NCBI RefSeq assembly: GCF_003020115.1
Contig: NZ_PYFX01000029.1
Coordinates: 1-37,960, forward strand
Direction of reading: 5' to 3'
Length of the DNA stretch: 37,960 bases
DNA from: Bradyrhizobium sp. MOS002
Lineage (GTDB): Bacteria; Pseudomonadota; Alphaproteobacteria; Rhizobiales; Xanthobacteraceae
This document shows positions 8,983-16,309 of this stretch, in pieces. Both the position numbers and the translations under genes were made by a program. Each line of letters begins with the position of its first letter. Position 1 is the first letter of the stretch. The notes under the pieces were generated by a model. It did not search any database, was not told the DNA's origin, and was given only the letters and a program-made list of their open reading frames with translations.

Positions 8983-9105
8983 TCACTTGATCTGCTTGGC
9001 CGTGTGGATCTCGACGAACTCGGCATCGGGATGCGCGACGATGGTGGCGACCATGATGCCGCTGATGATCAGCGACCAGGCGGTGTTCCAATAAATCCAA
9101 AACAC
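8983..9105 (-). CDS. Small membrane protein, 40 aa
   Basis: A short frame on the minus strand starts at a GTG (9105-9103) preceded by GGAGG with seven bases of spacing. The protein begins with an aromatic stretch (FWIYWNTAW), then a single hydrophobic helix (SLIISGIMVATIVA), and ends with a charged tail (HPDAEFVEIHTAKQIK). The start signal, a coherent one-helix membrane architecture and ordinary codon use argue for a real gene. It may be cotranscribed with the 58-aa gene 95 bp upstream. I do not recognise the family. The topology would be a short N-terminus with a soluble C-tail. Confidence 0.65.
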   Translation of the reverse strand: MFWIYWNTAWSLIISGIMVATIVAHPDAEFVEIHTAKQIK

Positions 9106-9200
9106 GTGCCAGCCTCCGTTTCGATCTGCTCCGCCGCGGGATCAGGGTAACGGCAAGGCGAGGCTGCCGTTCCCAGTGCGCGGGCGGCACGGGCAAGGTG

Positions 9201-9377
9201 CTATTTTGGTTTGGTCGGCGCGGAGTTGGGATCGGTTTGGCCGGTGTGGCGCTTTGCCACGACGTCCTCATCGCGCTCGCCCTGACGGGGGCGCGGCGGC
9301 GGCTTGGGCTGGCCGGCCTGACCGCCATGCTTGCCGCCCATGTCGGGATTACCTTCAAGATCGTTTTCACGGGGCAT
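9201..9377 (-). CDS. Small hydrophilic protein, 58 aa
   Basis: A 58-codon frame on the minus strand from the ATG at 9377 to a TAG at 9203-9201. The protein is highly charged and low in complexity, rich in Gly, Pro, Gln, Lys and Asp (GGKHGGQAGQPKPPPRPRQG), and predicted to be disordered. No hydrophobic segment is present. An in-frame TGA sits two codons upstream of the ATG, fixing the start at or after this codon. No good Shine-Dalgarno is seen, which lowers confidence. It resembles the many short disordered proteins of rhizobia in composition. It lies on the same strand as the 40-aa membrane protein. Confidence 0.55.
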   Translation of the reverse strand: MPRENDLEGNPDMGGKHGGQAGQPKPPPRPRQGERDEDVVAKRHTGQTDPNSAPTKPK

Positions 9378-9495
9378 GCCGGTTCAATGCGCTCGCGCGG
9401 CATTGGTTCGTTTCGCCTGTGAACGAGTTCATAGGATCGCCGCGGTTTGCAGTGCACGATCGCCTGGCCCGCCCCCCGGGAGCATTCTCGTTCAT

Positions 9496-9648
9496 ATGAC
9501 TGACGGATTCGGCCTGATGCGGAAACGACTCGTCGCCTGGACGATCCTGACCTGCGCCCTGCTCGCGGTCACCGTGTGGACCGTGCTCGGGCCGCCCCAC
9601 AACCCGCCCGGCCCCCATCTGCCCTCCCGCACAGCGGCGATCCGGTAG
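9496..9648 (+). CDS. Possible small membrane protein, 50 aa
   Basis: A frame from the ATG at 9496 (a second ATG in frame at 9517). The encoded protein has a basic N-terminus (MRKRLVAW), one hydrophobic helix (TILTCALLAVTVWTVLG) and a Pro-rich tail (PPHNPPGPHLP). GGGAG lies 13 bases upstream of the first ATG, which is longer than usual. The helix-plus-proline-tail pattern is plausible for a small inner-membrane protein, but there is no independent support. It precedes the lactonase gene by about 115 bp on the same strand. Confidence 0.42.
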   Translation: MTDGFGLMRKRLVAWTILTCALLAVTVWTVLGPPHNPPGPHLPSRTAAIR

Positions 9649-9764
9649 ACCTCCCACCGATGCCATTTCGGCATCGATCGATCCCAATTGGAATTTGGTG
9701 CGGCGGGGCGGCTGCCGCTATCCTCGCCGGCAAAACGGCAAATGCCGGCATCCAGGAGGACCCC

Positions 9765-10889
9765 ATGTTGAGACCGCCCCGACGCATCAGATCCGGCGTA
9801 CCACGCGCCGCGATCGCCACCACGCTTGCTTTCCTCACTCTCATTTCTGGAGTCCGCGCCGGCATGGCCGAGACCTTCGCCTATGTCGGCAACGCCGACA
9901 GCAACGACGTCAGCGTGTTCAAGATGGCCGAGAGCGGCGAGATGACGCCGGTGCAGACGGCCGCTTTCACCGGCGTCGAAAAGCCGGGATCCTCGACGCC
10001 GCTCGCGATCACGCCCGATCACCGCGTGCTGATCGCCGGGGTCCGCTCGCAGCCGTTCCTCGCGGTGAGCTTTGCGATCGATCCGAAGACGGGCCAGCTC
10101 AGCCATATCGGCAACGGCCCGCTCGCCGACAGCATGGCCAATATCGCCTTTGACCGCGGCGGCAAATTCCTGTTCAGCGCCTCCTATGGCGGCAACAAGG
10201 TCGCGCTGAATCCGCTGCTCGCCAACGGTGTCGCGGGCGAGCCGAAGCAGGTGATCCCGACCGGGCTGAACGCCCATGCCTTCCTGCCCTCGCCCGACAA
10301 CCGCTTTGTGTTCGCGACCAATCTCGGCTCCGACCAGATCCTGGCCTTCGCGTTCGATGCCACGAGCGGTACACTCACGCCGAGCGATCCGCCGGCTCAC
10401 AAGGTGCCGGAGAAATCGGGGCCGCGGCATTTCGTGTTCCACCCCAACGGCAAGTTCGTCTATCTCCTCCACGAGCTGAACGGCGACGTCGCGGCGTTTA
10501 CCTATGAGGCCAGGGGCGGCGCATGGGACGAGATCCAGCGCACCACCGCGCTGCCGGAAGGCTTTTCGGGAAAACCCTGGGCCGCGGACATCCACGTCAC
10601 CCCCGACGGCCGTTTCCTCTACGCCTCCGAGCGCACCACCAGTACGCTCACCGCCTACAAGGTCGATGCAACCAGCGGCAAGCTGACCACAATCGGCAGC
10701 GTGCCGACCGAGAAGCAGCCGCGCGGCTTTCACATCGATCCCAGCGGGCGCTACCTCGCCGCGGTCGGCGAGCTCTCCGACAGCATAACAGTCTATGCCA
10801 TCGACCAGAGCAGCGGCGCGCTCGCCAAGCTGAAATCCTACGCCACCGGCAAGAAGCCGAACTGGGTGGAGTTCTTGAGCCTGCCGTGA
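9765..10889 (+). CDS. Exported beta-propeller protein of the lactonase (YbhE/Pgl-like) family
   Basis: The frame is open further upstream, but AGGAGGA at 9754-9760 marks the ATG at 9765, giving 374 aa. The first 35 residues form a signal peptide (basic start, hydrophobic core, VRAGMA-like cleavage region). The rest has repeated blade units, each with a FAYVGN-, FLFSASYGGN-, FVFATNLGSDQ-, FVYLLHELNG- or FLYASERTT-type strand about every 45-50 residues. That is the pattern of seven-bladed 6-phosphogluconolactonase-type propellers. Export argues against a role in the cytosolic pentose phosphate pathway; hydrolysis of an external lactone or a binding role is inferred. It is monocistronic by context. 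Confidence 0.85.
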   Translation: MLRPPRRIRSGVPRAAIATTLAFLTLISGVRAGMAETFAYVGNADSNDVSVFKMAESGEMTPVQTAAFTGVEKPGSSTPLAITPDHRVLIAGVRSQPFLAVSFAIDPKTGQLSHIGNGPLADSMANIAFDRGGKFLFSASYGGNKVALNPLLANGVAGEPKQVIPTGLNAHAFLPSPDNRFVFATNLGSDQILAFAFDATSGTLTPSDPPAHKVPEKSGPRHFVFHPNGKFVYLLHELNGDVAAFTYEARGGAWDEIQRTTALPEGFSGKPWAADIHVTPDGRFLYASERTTSTLTAYKVDATSGKLTTIGSVPTEKQPRGFHIDPSGRYLAAVGELSDSITVYAIDQSSGALAKLKSYATGKKPNWVEFLSLP

Positions 10890-10916
10890 GGGGGCGCTGA
10901 TATCTCCTCGTCGTCG

Positions 10917-10937
10917 TGGCCGGGCTTGTCCCGGCCA
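10917..10937. repeat. Short hairpin TGGCCGGG / CCCGGCCA
   Basis: A perfect eight-base stem with a five-base loop, 28 bp after the lactonase stop codon. The arms resemble the outer arms of repeat family C (GTCCCGGC / GCCGGGAC), so it may be a reduced relative. It could terminate transcription. Confidence 0.5.
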
Positions 10938-11113
10938 TCCGCGTCTAGCTACGCGGCGACCGCCGGCGAACCTCTTTGCTTGTGCGGCGACTAAATCAAC
11001 GGGCGGCATCGCGCTGCCCGTGCTGCTGCGGCATTCTCATTCGGCCGGCCCATGGTCCACCGCGGTTGCTTCTGCTAACGATGAGGCCGTCAAGGCCCCA
11101 ACCGGAATGACCC

Positions 11114-12001
11114 ATGCGTTCATTGCCTGCGCGTTCTGTTTCCAGACATCTCGTTGCGCTCACCGGACTGCTTTTGCTGTCCGCCCAGCCCGCTGCCGCC
11201 GCCGATGACGATGCGCCCAAGGGGCCGGCGGTCACGGTGCTGAAGGTCGCGAAATCCTGTTTCTCCGACATCGTCGAGGCCACCGGCACGATCATCGCGC
11301 GCGAGGCAAGCTCGGTGCGGCCGGAGCGGCCCGGCCTGAAGGTGACGGAGGTGCTGGCGGAAGCCGGCGAGACCACCACCGCAGGCCAGGTGCTGGCGCG
11401 GCTGGCACTGCCCGAGGGCGGCACGCTTCAGGTCACCGCCCCCGTCGCAGGCGTGCTCGCGACGTCGACCGCGCAGATCGGCAACCTCGCCTCCGCCAAG
11501 GGCGAGGCGCTGTTCACGATCGTGGCGCGCAGCGAGTACGATCTCGTCGCCCTCGTCGCGACCAGCGATATGCGCAAGCTCGCAGTCAACCAGGTGGCGA
11601 CGGTGCGCATCGCCGGCGCCGGCGATATCGATGGCAAGGTGCGCCGCATCGGCCCGACGGTCGAGCCCAACATCCAGCAGGGCATGGTCTACATCGGCAT
11701 CTCCGCGCAGAAGCGGTTGTTGCTCAATGCGAGCGGGCGCGCGCTGATCAAGTCCGGGCAGAGCTGCAACGTCGCGGTGCCGCTGACCTCGGTGCAGTAT
11801 TCCTCCGCGGGCACCGTCGTGCAGGTGATCCGCCGCAACCGCGTCGAGACCAAGCGGGTCGAGGTCGGACTGATGTCGGGCGGCAATATCGAGATCCGCG
11901 ACGGCCTCAACGAAGGCGATATCGTCGTCGCCCGCGCCGGCGCGCTATTGCGCGAAGGCGATCCGGTGCGCACGGTGATGGCCGCGGAAGCGGCGAAGTA
12001 A
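11114..12001 (+). CDS. HlyD/RND-type periplasmic adaptor protein
   Basis: A 295-aa protein from the ATG at 11114. It starts with a signal peptide ending at AQPAAAADDD. A lipoyl/barrel-sandwich half begins at VEATGTIIAREASSVRPERPG and returns at GGTLQVTAPVAGVLATSTAQIGN. A beta-barrel segment (YDLVALVATSDMRKLAVNQ) and a membrane-proximal end (VEVGLMSGGNIEIRDGLNEGDIVVARAGALLREGDPV) follow. This is the membrane fusion protein layout, with almost no coiled-coil hairpin between the lipoyl halves. Such proteins bridge an inner-membrane pump and an outer-membrane channel. No pump or channel gene lies beside it, so it may serve a distant transporter or be specialised. Confidence 0.85.
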   Translation: MRSLPARSVSRHLVALTGLLLLSAQPAAAADDDAPKGPAVTVLKVAKSCFSDIVEATGTIIAREASSVRPERPGLKVTEVLAEAGETTTAGQVLARLALPEGGTLQVTAPVAGVLATSTAQIGNLASAKGEALFTIVARSEYDLVALVATSDMRKLAVNQVATVRIAGAGDIDGKVRRIGPTVEPNIQQGMVYIGISAQKRLLLNASGRALIKSGQSCNVAVPLTSVQYSSAGTVVQVIRRNRVETKRVEVGLMSGGNIEIRDGLNEGDIVVARAGALLREGDPVRTVMAAEAAK

Positions 12002-12011
12002 TCGCCACGAC

Positions 12012-12097
12012 CGTCATCGCGAGGGGCAAAGCGACGAAGCAATCCAGAATCTTTCCGCGGGAAGATTCTGGATTGCTTCGCTGCGCTCGCAATGACG
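12012..12097. repeat. Intergenic palindromic repeat, family A, copy 2
   Basis: An 86-bp inverted repeat with arms CAATCCAGAATCTTTCC / GAAGATTCTGGATTG and outer ends CGTCATCGCGAG / CTCGCAATGACG. It is the more symmetrical of the two copies (the other is at 4885-4971). It begins 11 bp after the adaptor stop codon, a place where it can act as a terminator or transcript 3' end. Confidence 0.82.
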
Positions 12098-12130
12098 ATG
12101 GAGAGGCAGGTGTGCGTTAAACACGAACAT

Positions 12131-12225
12131 CGTAGGGTGGATTAGCCGAAGGCGTAATCCACCTCTTTGCTTTCCACGCTGACGACAGAGAAGTGGTGGA
12201 TTACGCTTCGCTAATCCACCCTACG
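12131..12225. repeat. Intergenic palindromic repeat, family B, copy 1
   Basis: A 95-bp inverted repeat with ends CGTAGGGTGGATTAGC / GCTAATCCACCCTACG and inner arms GCGTAATCCACC / GGTGGATTACGC. Related copies are at 15256-15343 and, with other arm bases, at 34225-34303. It lies between the adaptor gene and the convergent caspase-like gene. Confidence 0.82.
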
Positions 12226-12249
12226 AGACTTCGCAGAACCTCAGAAAAA

Positions 12250-13098
12250 CTAGCCGCCGGCTTCGCCGAAATGGACGTCCTCGAGCAGCGAGGAGGAGAC
12301 GGACGGGACCTGGTCGCCTTCGCTGGCGCGGGAGATGGCAAGGCGAGTCTTGTTGAAGACGCTCTCGGCGCTGCCCTGGGCATTGAGGTTGTTGAGAAAC
12401 TCGCTGACCAGCACGCTGTGCTCGCCCTTGCCGTCGTCGACGACCTTGCCGGGCGAAGCCGAGGAGAGGATCAGCGCATTGTCGGTCGCGCTGATCGGCG
12501 CGAGGCCGTGGCTGTAGGAACGGAAGCGGCGCTCATAGGGATTGCGGCGGGAGGCGTCGACCACGACGAGCTTGGCCTTGGCGCCCTGCTCCTTCATCAT
12601 GTCGAGCACGCCCTCGATGGAGACGCCCTGACGGCGGACATCGTTTTCCTTCCAGATCACGGCATCGACCGGCAGCATGTAGCTCTCGCGGCCGGCCTGC
12701 ACGCCGTAGCCGCCGAAGAACAGCATGACGACGGTGTCGCGCTTGATCCGGGACTTCAGGCGATTGACGGCGCGGACCATGTCGTCCTTGGTCGCGTCTT
12801 CCACCATGTCGACGTCAAAGCCGCTCTTGCGCAGCGACGAGGACAGCGCGCGGGCGTCGTTGATCGACTGCGTCAGCGGCGCGTTGGCGTCGGGGTAGTG
12901 GCCATTGCCGATCACGAGGGCGAGACGCGAGGCCTGGCCGATCGAGCCGGTGACCTGGTCGGTCGAAACGGCCTTGGCGGCATCGAGCGCCCGCATGTTG
13001 AGGGCAGCATGGGCGCCGATCACGAGGGAGACCGTGCCGATGAGGGCTGCGGCCACCGCGATCGTGCGTCGGGAAATGTCGAGCTGCGTTACATTCAT
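12250..13098 (-). CDS. Caspase-fold (peptidase C14) pseudoenzyme, Tyr-Ser dyad variant
   Basis: A 282-aa protein. Residues 10-35 form a membrane-anchor helix, and the caspase-like p20 domain covers about 57-250. Family landmarks are clear: RLALVIGNGHYPDANAPL (strand 1), INDARALSSSLRKSGFDV, and RDTVVMLFFGGYGVQ. The strand before the second catalytic position reads KLVVVDASRRNPY. Active members have His in the xGHGV motif and Cys in DACR. Here these positions are Tyr131 and Ser183, and both codons were checked on the nucleotide sequence. Cysteine protease activity is therefore not expected by the usual mechanism. A scaffold or regulatory role at the inner membrane is inferred. There is no obvious operon partner. 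Confidence 0.88.
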   Translation of the reverse strand: MNVTQLDISRRTIAVAAALIGTVSLVIGAHAALNMRALDAAKAVSTDQVTGSIGQASRLALVIGNGHYPDANAPLTQSINDARALSSSLRKSGFDVDMVEDATKDDMVRAVNRLKSRIKRDTVVMLFFGGYGVQAGRESYMLPVDAVIWKENDVRRQGVSIEGVLDMMKEQGAKAKLVVVDASRRNPYERRFRSYSHGLAPISATDNALILSSASPGKVVDDGKGEHSVLVSEFLNNLNAQGSAESVFNKTRLAISRASEGDQVPSVSSSLLEDVHFGEAGG

Positions 13099-13521
13099 CT
13101 CGCGTCATTCCTGTCAGTGCCAAAGACCAGCCAAGCGCGCGCACACTGTTTGAGTAGCGCGATAGCGTCTTTGGGTTTGAGGGATTGGCCGGGGGTGTGC
13201 CCCCGAATTGCGCGCAATTTGCGGCGCCGCACCAAACAAACCCTTAACCGGATATCGCCTCCCCGGCAATAGATCGTCGAAAATTTGAGGTAAGTCTTTG
13301 GAGGAATGAGCTAATTTAGGCTGCCCAATATGTGATTTTTTTGCGTCCCCGTAGCCTTCCGGGGCCTGATTATGCAGGCTTCGTGCCGGCTTTTTCTGTG
13401 GCTCTCATCACATTTGTATTTCCTGCGAATCCGGGTAGCTTTTTCAACGACTTGCAGGGGGTGGCGCGCGGCTGGGAGCGTGCCGGTTGGCCCCCGGCCA
13501 ATTCCCGCGACCAGGTATTTC
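13099..13521. other. 423-bp divergent intergenic region
   Basis: The region separates the divergent caspase-like gene and the 575-aa protein gene and so should contain both promoters. A perfect 14-bp palindrome, AATTGCGCGCAATT, lies at 13206-13219. I see no convincing small gene. The region is somewhat richer in A and T around 13230-13345. Confidence 0.5.
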
Positions 13522-15249
13522 ATGAGCTTTCAATATTTTGCCGGTGCCGCCTGCCGGGCGCTGACGGCACGGAAGGACGGCCCCTCGCTTTACGACGTCT
13601 GCGATCCCGTATTGTCCGTTGCGGCCAGCGGCGATCCGCATCTGGCCAAGTTCTACAAGACCGCGCTCGGCAATCCCGCATTGCGGGTGCTGCTCCGCCG
13701 CGCGGGCCTGCCTGAGCTGCGCGACGAAGGCAGACTGGCCCGGCTGCGCGCGGCGCTGGCTCGCGCCCGCGACGAGGCCGAGCCCGATTGGGCGGCGGTC
13801 GGCCAGCCCGTCGCCGATCTCGTCGACAGCATCGCGCTGGATCATCCCAAGCCGCCGCCGGCCATGTTCACCGGCTCCATGCCGCAACAATCGCAGATCG
13901 ACGGCGTGATCCGCGACTGCGCGCAGCATCTGCTGGGCTCGTACCGCAAAAATGGCTTTCTGCCGACCTACGCCGCGTTCAACCTGATCGGCGATCCCGA
14001 TTTCCGCGGGCGTGAGCTGACCATGGCGCTCACGGGTCTCAACGCGCGCGGCTACAAGAACTCGTCGCTGCTGTTCAACCTCGCCCGTGTCTTCATCGCG
14101 CGATCGCCAGCGCGCGCCGTCGTCAACCCGCCCTGGCGAGGGGTTGCCGAACCGATGTGGGAGCCGGTGCAGATCCGCCACCGCTCGGCCTATTACGACG
14201 CGTTCTTCATCGAAGCGCTGTTGAGTTACGTCGAGACCGGTCTCGCCTCGTCCGCCGACAAGCTGGCGGCGGAGCGCGCCGTTGCCGACATGGTCGATTT
14301 CTGCGTCAACATCAGCCGCGAAGAGGTCGAGGGCATCGACGGGGCGCGGTTCAACGTCATCACCGCGCTCGCGCCCGCGCCGCATCCGCGCTTCTCGCGC
14401 TTCTTCGCGCAGATCAAGCAGGACCTCGGTTTCGGCGTCTACGTGCCGGATTGCGACACCACGGCGTGCTCGATCTCCGCGGCGACGCAGGCCGGCTGCA
14501 CCGATCCAATCCTCGACCAGCCGCTGCTGGATTTCTACGCAGGTTATCAGGTGCACGCGGGCGTCAACGAGCCGCGCGTGACCGTGCCGATCAACGACAA
14601 TATCGACTACGAGGGCGGTGTTGCGACCTGGATCGACAACCTCAAGGGCGAGCGGCCCTACGGCAACGATCTCGATCCGACGCTCAATCTCGACATTCTC
14701 GAGGTCAGCTTTCGCAACCTCGCGCGTTGGCAAGTATTGGAGACGCCGGCGCGGCTTGCGACCGTGCATCGCATCATCGGCTTCCAGAAGCGGCTGGCGG
14801 CGAGCGGCGCCTTCGCCAATCCGCGCTCGCACATCTATTATTTGCCGGAGCTCTACAGCGCCTATTTCGGCCGCTGCTACGCCGCCTTCCTGGCGCTGCC
14901 GCTGGCGGCGCAGGCGATCATCGATCCCGACGGCGATTTCGATTTCATCCGCCACCGTGTGCTCTCCTACGTCAAGGGCGAGCTGATGGCCGCCGAAATG
15001 AACGTGTTCGACGCAGCACTCGCCCTGATCGCGCTCGGCCATCTCGGCGCCGACCCGCGTGCATTTGCGCCCGCGCTGAACGTGATCGTCGCTGCCATCG
15101 GCGAAGGCGGCCGCCGCGGCCCGTTCCGCGCCTATGAATGGAACAAGATGAAGACGCCGACGCGGATCCTGGTGGGCGGGCCCGAGGTGACTTCGGCGTT
15201 CGTGCTGATGGGACTGGCGGTGGCCAAGCGGGCGATGGCGCGGGGGTGA
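13522..15249 (+). CDS. Unrecognised 575-aa protein with a DCDTTA motif
   Basis: The frame is open upstream to 13372, but those residues are Arg/Cys-rich and unlike the rest, so the ATG at 13522 (AGG nearby) is preferred. No signal peptide or membrane segment is evident. The sequence is helix-rich with many aromatic residues (SYRKNGFLPTYAAFNLIG, NPRSHIYYLPELYSAYFGRC). Residues 310-315 read DCDTTA, followed by a short hydrophobic helix. This recalls the DxD(D/T)TA motif of alpha/alpha-toroid proteins such as class II terpene cyclases and related repeats. The resemblance is local, and no QW repeats or prenyltransferase Asp-rich motifs were found. Function is unknown; a cyclase-like fold is a weak inference. 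Confidence 0.75.
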   Translation: MSFQYFAGAACRALTARKDGPSLYDVCDPVLSVAASGDPHLAKFYKTALGNPALRVLLRRAGLPELRDEGRLARLRAALARARDEAEPDWAAVGQPVADLVDSIALDHPKPPPAMFTGSMPQQSQIDGVIRDCAQHLLGSYRKNGFLPTYAAFNLIGDPDFRGRELTMALTGLNARGYKNSSLLFNLARVFIARSPARAVVNPPWRGVAEPMWEPVQIRHRSAYYDAFFIEALLSYVETGLASSADKLAAERAVADMVDFCVNISREEVEGIDGARFNVITALAPAPHPRFSRFFAQIKQDLGFGVYVPDCDTTACSISAATQAGCTDPILDQPLLDFYAGYQVHAGVNEPRVTVPINDNIDYEGGVATWIDNLKGERPYGNDLDPTLNLDILEVSFRNLARWQVLETPARLATVHRIIGFQKRLAASGAFANPRSHIYYLPELYSAYFGRCYAAFLALPLAAQAIIDPDGDFDFIRHRVLSYVKGELMAAEMNVFDAALALIALGHLGADPRAFAPALNVIVAAIGEGGRRGPFRAYEWNKMKTPTRILVGGPEVTSAFVLMGLAVAKRAMARG

Positions 15250-15255
15250 GGTTCT

Positions 15256-15343
15256 CGTAGGGTGGGTTGGCGAAGCGTAACCCACCACTTCTGCCGCCGT
15301 GGAGACGAAAGAAATGGGTACTCCTTCGGCCAACCCACCTACT
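15256..15343. repeat. Intergenic palindromic repeat, family B, copy 2
   Basis: An inverted repeat with arms CGTAGGGTGGGTTGGC and GCCAACCCACCTAC. Inner arms differ from copy 1 (12131-12225) but the plan is the same. It begins 7 bp after the stop codon of the 575-aa protein gene. Confidence 0.75.
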
Positions 15344-15461
15344 AAACTTCGCCCGATGACGGGAAGTTGAAAGCACAACTGCCGGGCATATGCTGGCCGG
15401 GCGGACAAAAGCCGACCACAATTGCGGGGTCTATCGCAGTCTTCATCACACGCGGGCCGGC

Positions 15462-16202
15462 ATGTTGCGAAAATTCCTGATTGCGCTGTCATTGCTCGCC
15501 TTATCCTTGCCCGGCTTGTCGTCGCCGGCTGAGGCCGCCGACATCACCGGCACCGCGAAGGTCCGCGCCGGCGACGCGGTGGTGATCGGCAACACGCGGA
15601 TCCGGCTCGGCGGCATCGACGCGCCCGCGGTCGACCAGCTCTGCCTCAATAACAAGGGCGAGCGCTGGACCTGCGGCATCGCGGCCCGCGACGAGCTCGC
15701 GAAATACACCGAGGGCAAGAGCTGGGCCTGCCATACAAGGGCGATCGACCGGCGCGGCCGCACCGTGGCGCGCTGCGATGTCGGCGGCGAGGATATCCAG
15801 AAATGGCTGGTGCGCGCAGGCTGGGCGCTGGCCTACACCCGCGTCTCTCGCGACTACGAAGCCGATGAGGCTGCCGCGCGGGAGGCAAAAGCCGGAATGT
15901 GGCAAGGCGCCTTCATCGCGCCCTGGGACTGGCGCGAGCGCAACAAGAAGACCACCATCCTCGGCGCCACCAAGCCCCCCGACGGCGCGCATGCGATCCT
16001 GCTCGCTTCGGCCTCGGGTCCGGTCGCGCCTTCGCCGGACTGCACCATCAAGGGCAATGTCAACACCGCCGGCGAGTGCATCTATCACCAGCCGACCAGC
16101 CGCTGGTACACCCAGATCAAGATGAAGATCAGCAAGGGCACGCGCTGGTTCTGCTCGGTGGAGGAAGCCGAGGCTGCGGGCTGCCGTGAGACTAAGAGAT
16201 AA
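15462..16202 (+). CDS. Exported SNase-like (thermonuclease fold) protein lacking the catalytic Glu
   Basis: A 246-aa protein from the ATG at 15462 (a frame extension to 15390 lacks signal-peptide character). Residues 1-26 are a signal peptide (SLLALSLPGLSSPAEA). The SNase fold covers about 28-155: VRAGDAVVIGNTRIRLGGIDAPA, then DRRGRTVARC and LVRAGWALAY. By alignment from memory with staphylococcal nuclease, Arg35 corresponds to Arg48 and Asp40 to Asp53. Glu43, the general base, is replaced by Ala56 (GIDAPA instead of the usual DAPE). A C-terminal Cys-containing module (CTIKGNVNTAGECIYHQP, WFCSVEEAEAAGCR) matches the ending seen in rhizobial succinoglycan-associated nuclease-like proteins. Nuclease activity is doubtful; envelope location is inferred. 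Confidence 0.85.
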   Translation: MLRKFLIALSLLALSLPGLSSPAEAADITGTAKVRAGDAVVIGNTRIRLGGIDAPAVDQLCLNNKGERWTCGIAARDELAKYTEGKSWACHTRAIDRRGRTVARCDVGGEDIQKWLVRAGWALAYTRVSRDYEADEAAAREAKAGMWQGAFIAPWDWRERNKKTTILGATKPPDGAHAILLASASGPVAPSPDCTIKGNVNTAGECIYHQPTSRWYTQIKMKISKGTRWFCSVEEAEAAGCRETKR

Positions 16203-16309
16203 CCCACGTCAGACCTGCGTTTTCCGGCCTTTTCTTGCACCGCAGCGCCGCGTAAAAGTGTGAATCAGCGACCCACCATCCTGTTCTCAGGCAACAAGGA
16301 CCAATAGCA

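Noticed and set aside
9492..11009. A 505-codon open frame on the minus strand opposite the lactonase gene
   Set aside because: Arg/Gly/His-rich composition without motifs. It mirrors the codon bias of the lactonase gene, which has a signal peptide, propeller repeats and a strong ribosome binding site.
13301..13314. GGAGGA followed by ATG AGC TAA
   Set aside because: A three-codon frame without a downstream gene in suitable reading distance; probably chance.
13522..15249. Assignment of the DCDTTA protein as a diterpene (copalyl diphosphate) synthase
   Set aside because: Only one short motif resembles the family, QW repeats and other cyclase hallmarks were not seen, and no terpenoid genes are nearby.
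13444..15492. A 682-codon open frame on the minus strand opposite the 575-aa protein gene
   Set aside because: Composition typical of an antisense frame in high-GC DNA. The plus-strand frame has natural hydrophobic and aromatic patterning.
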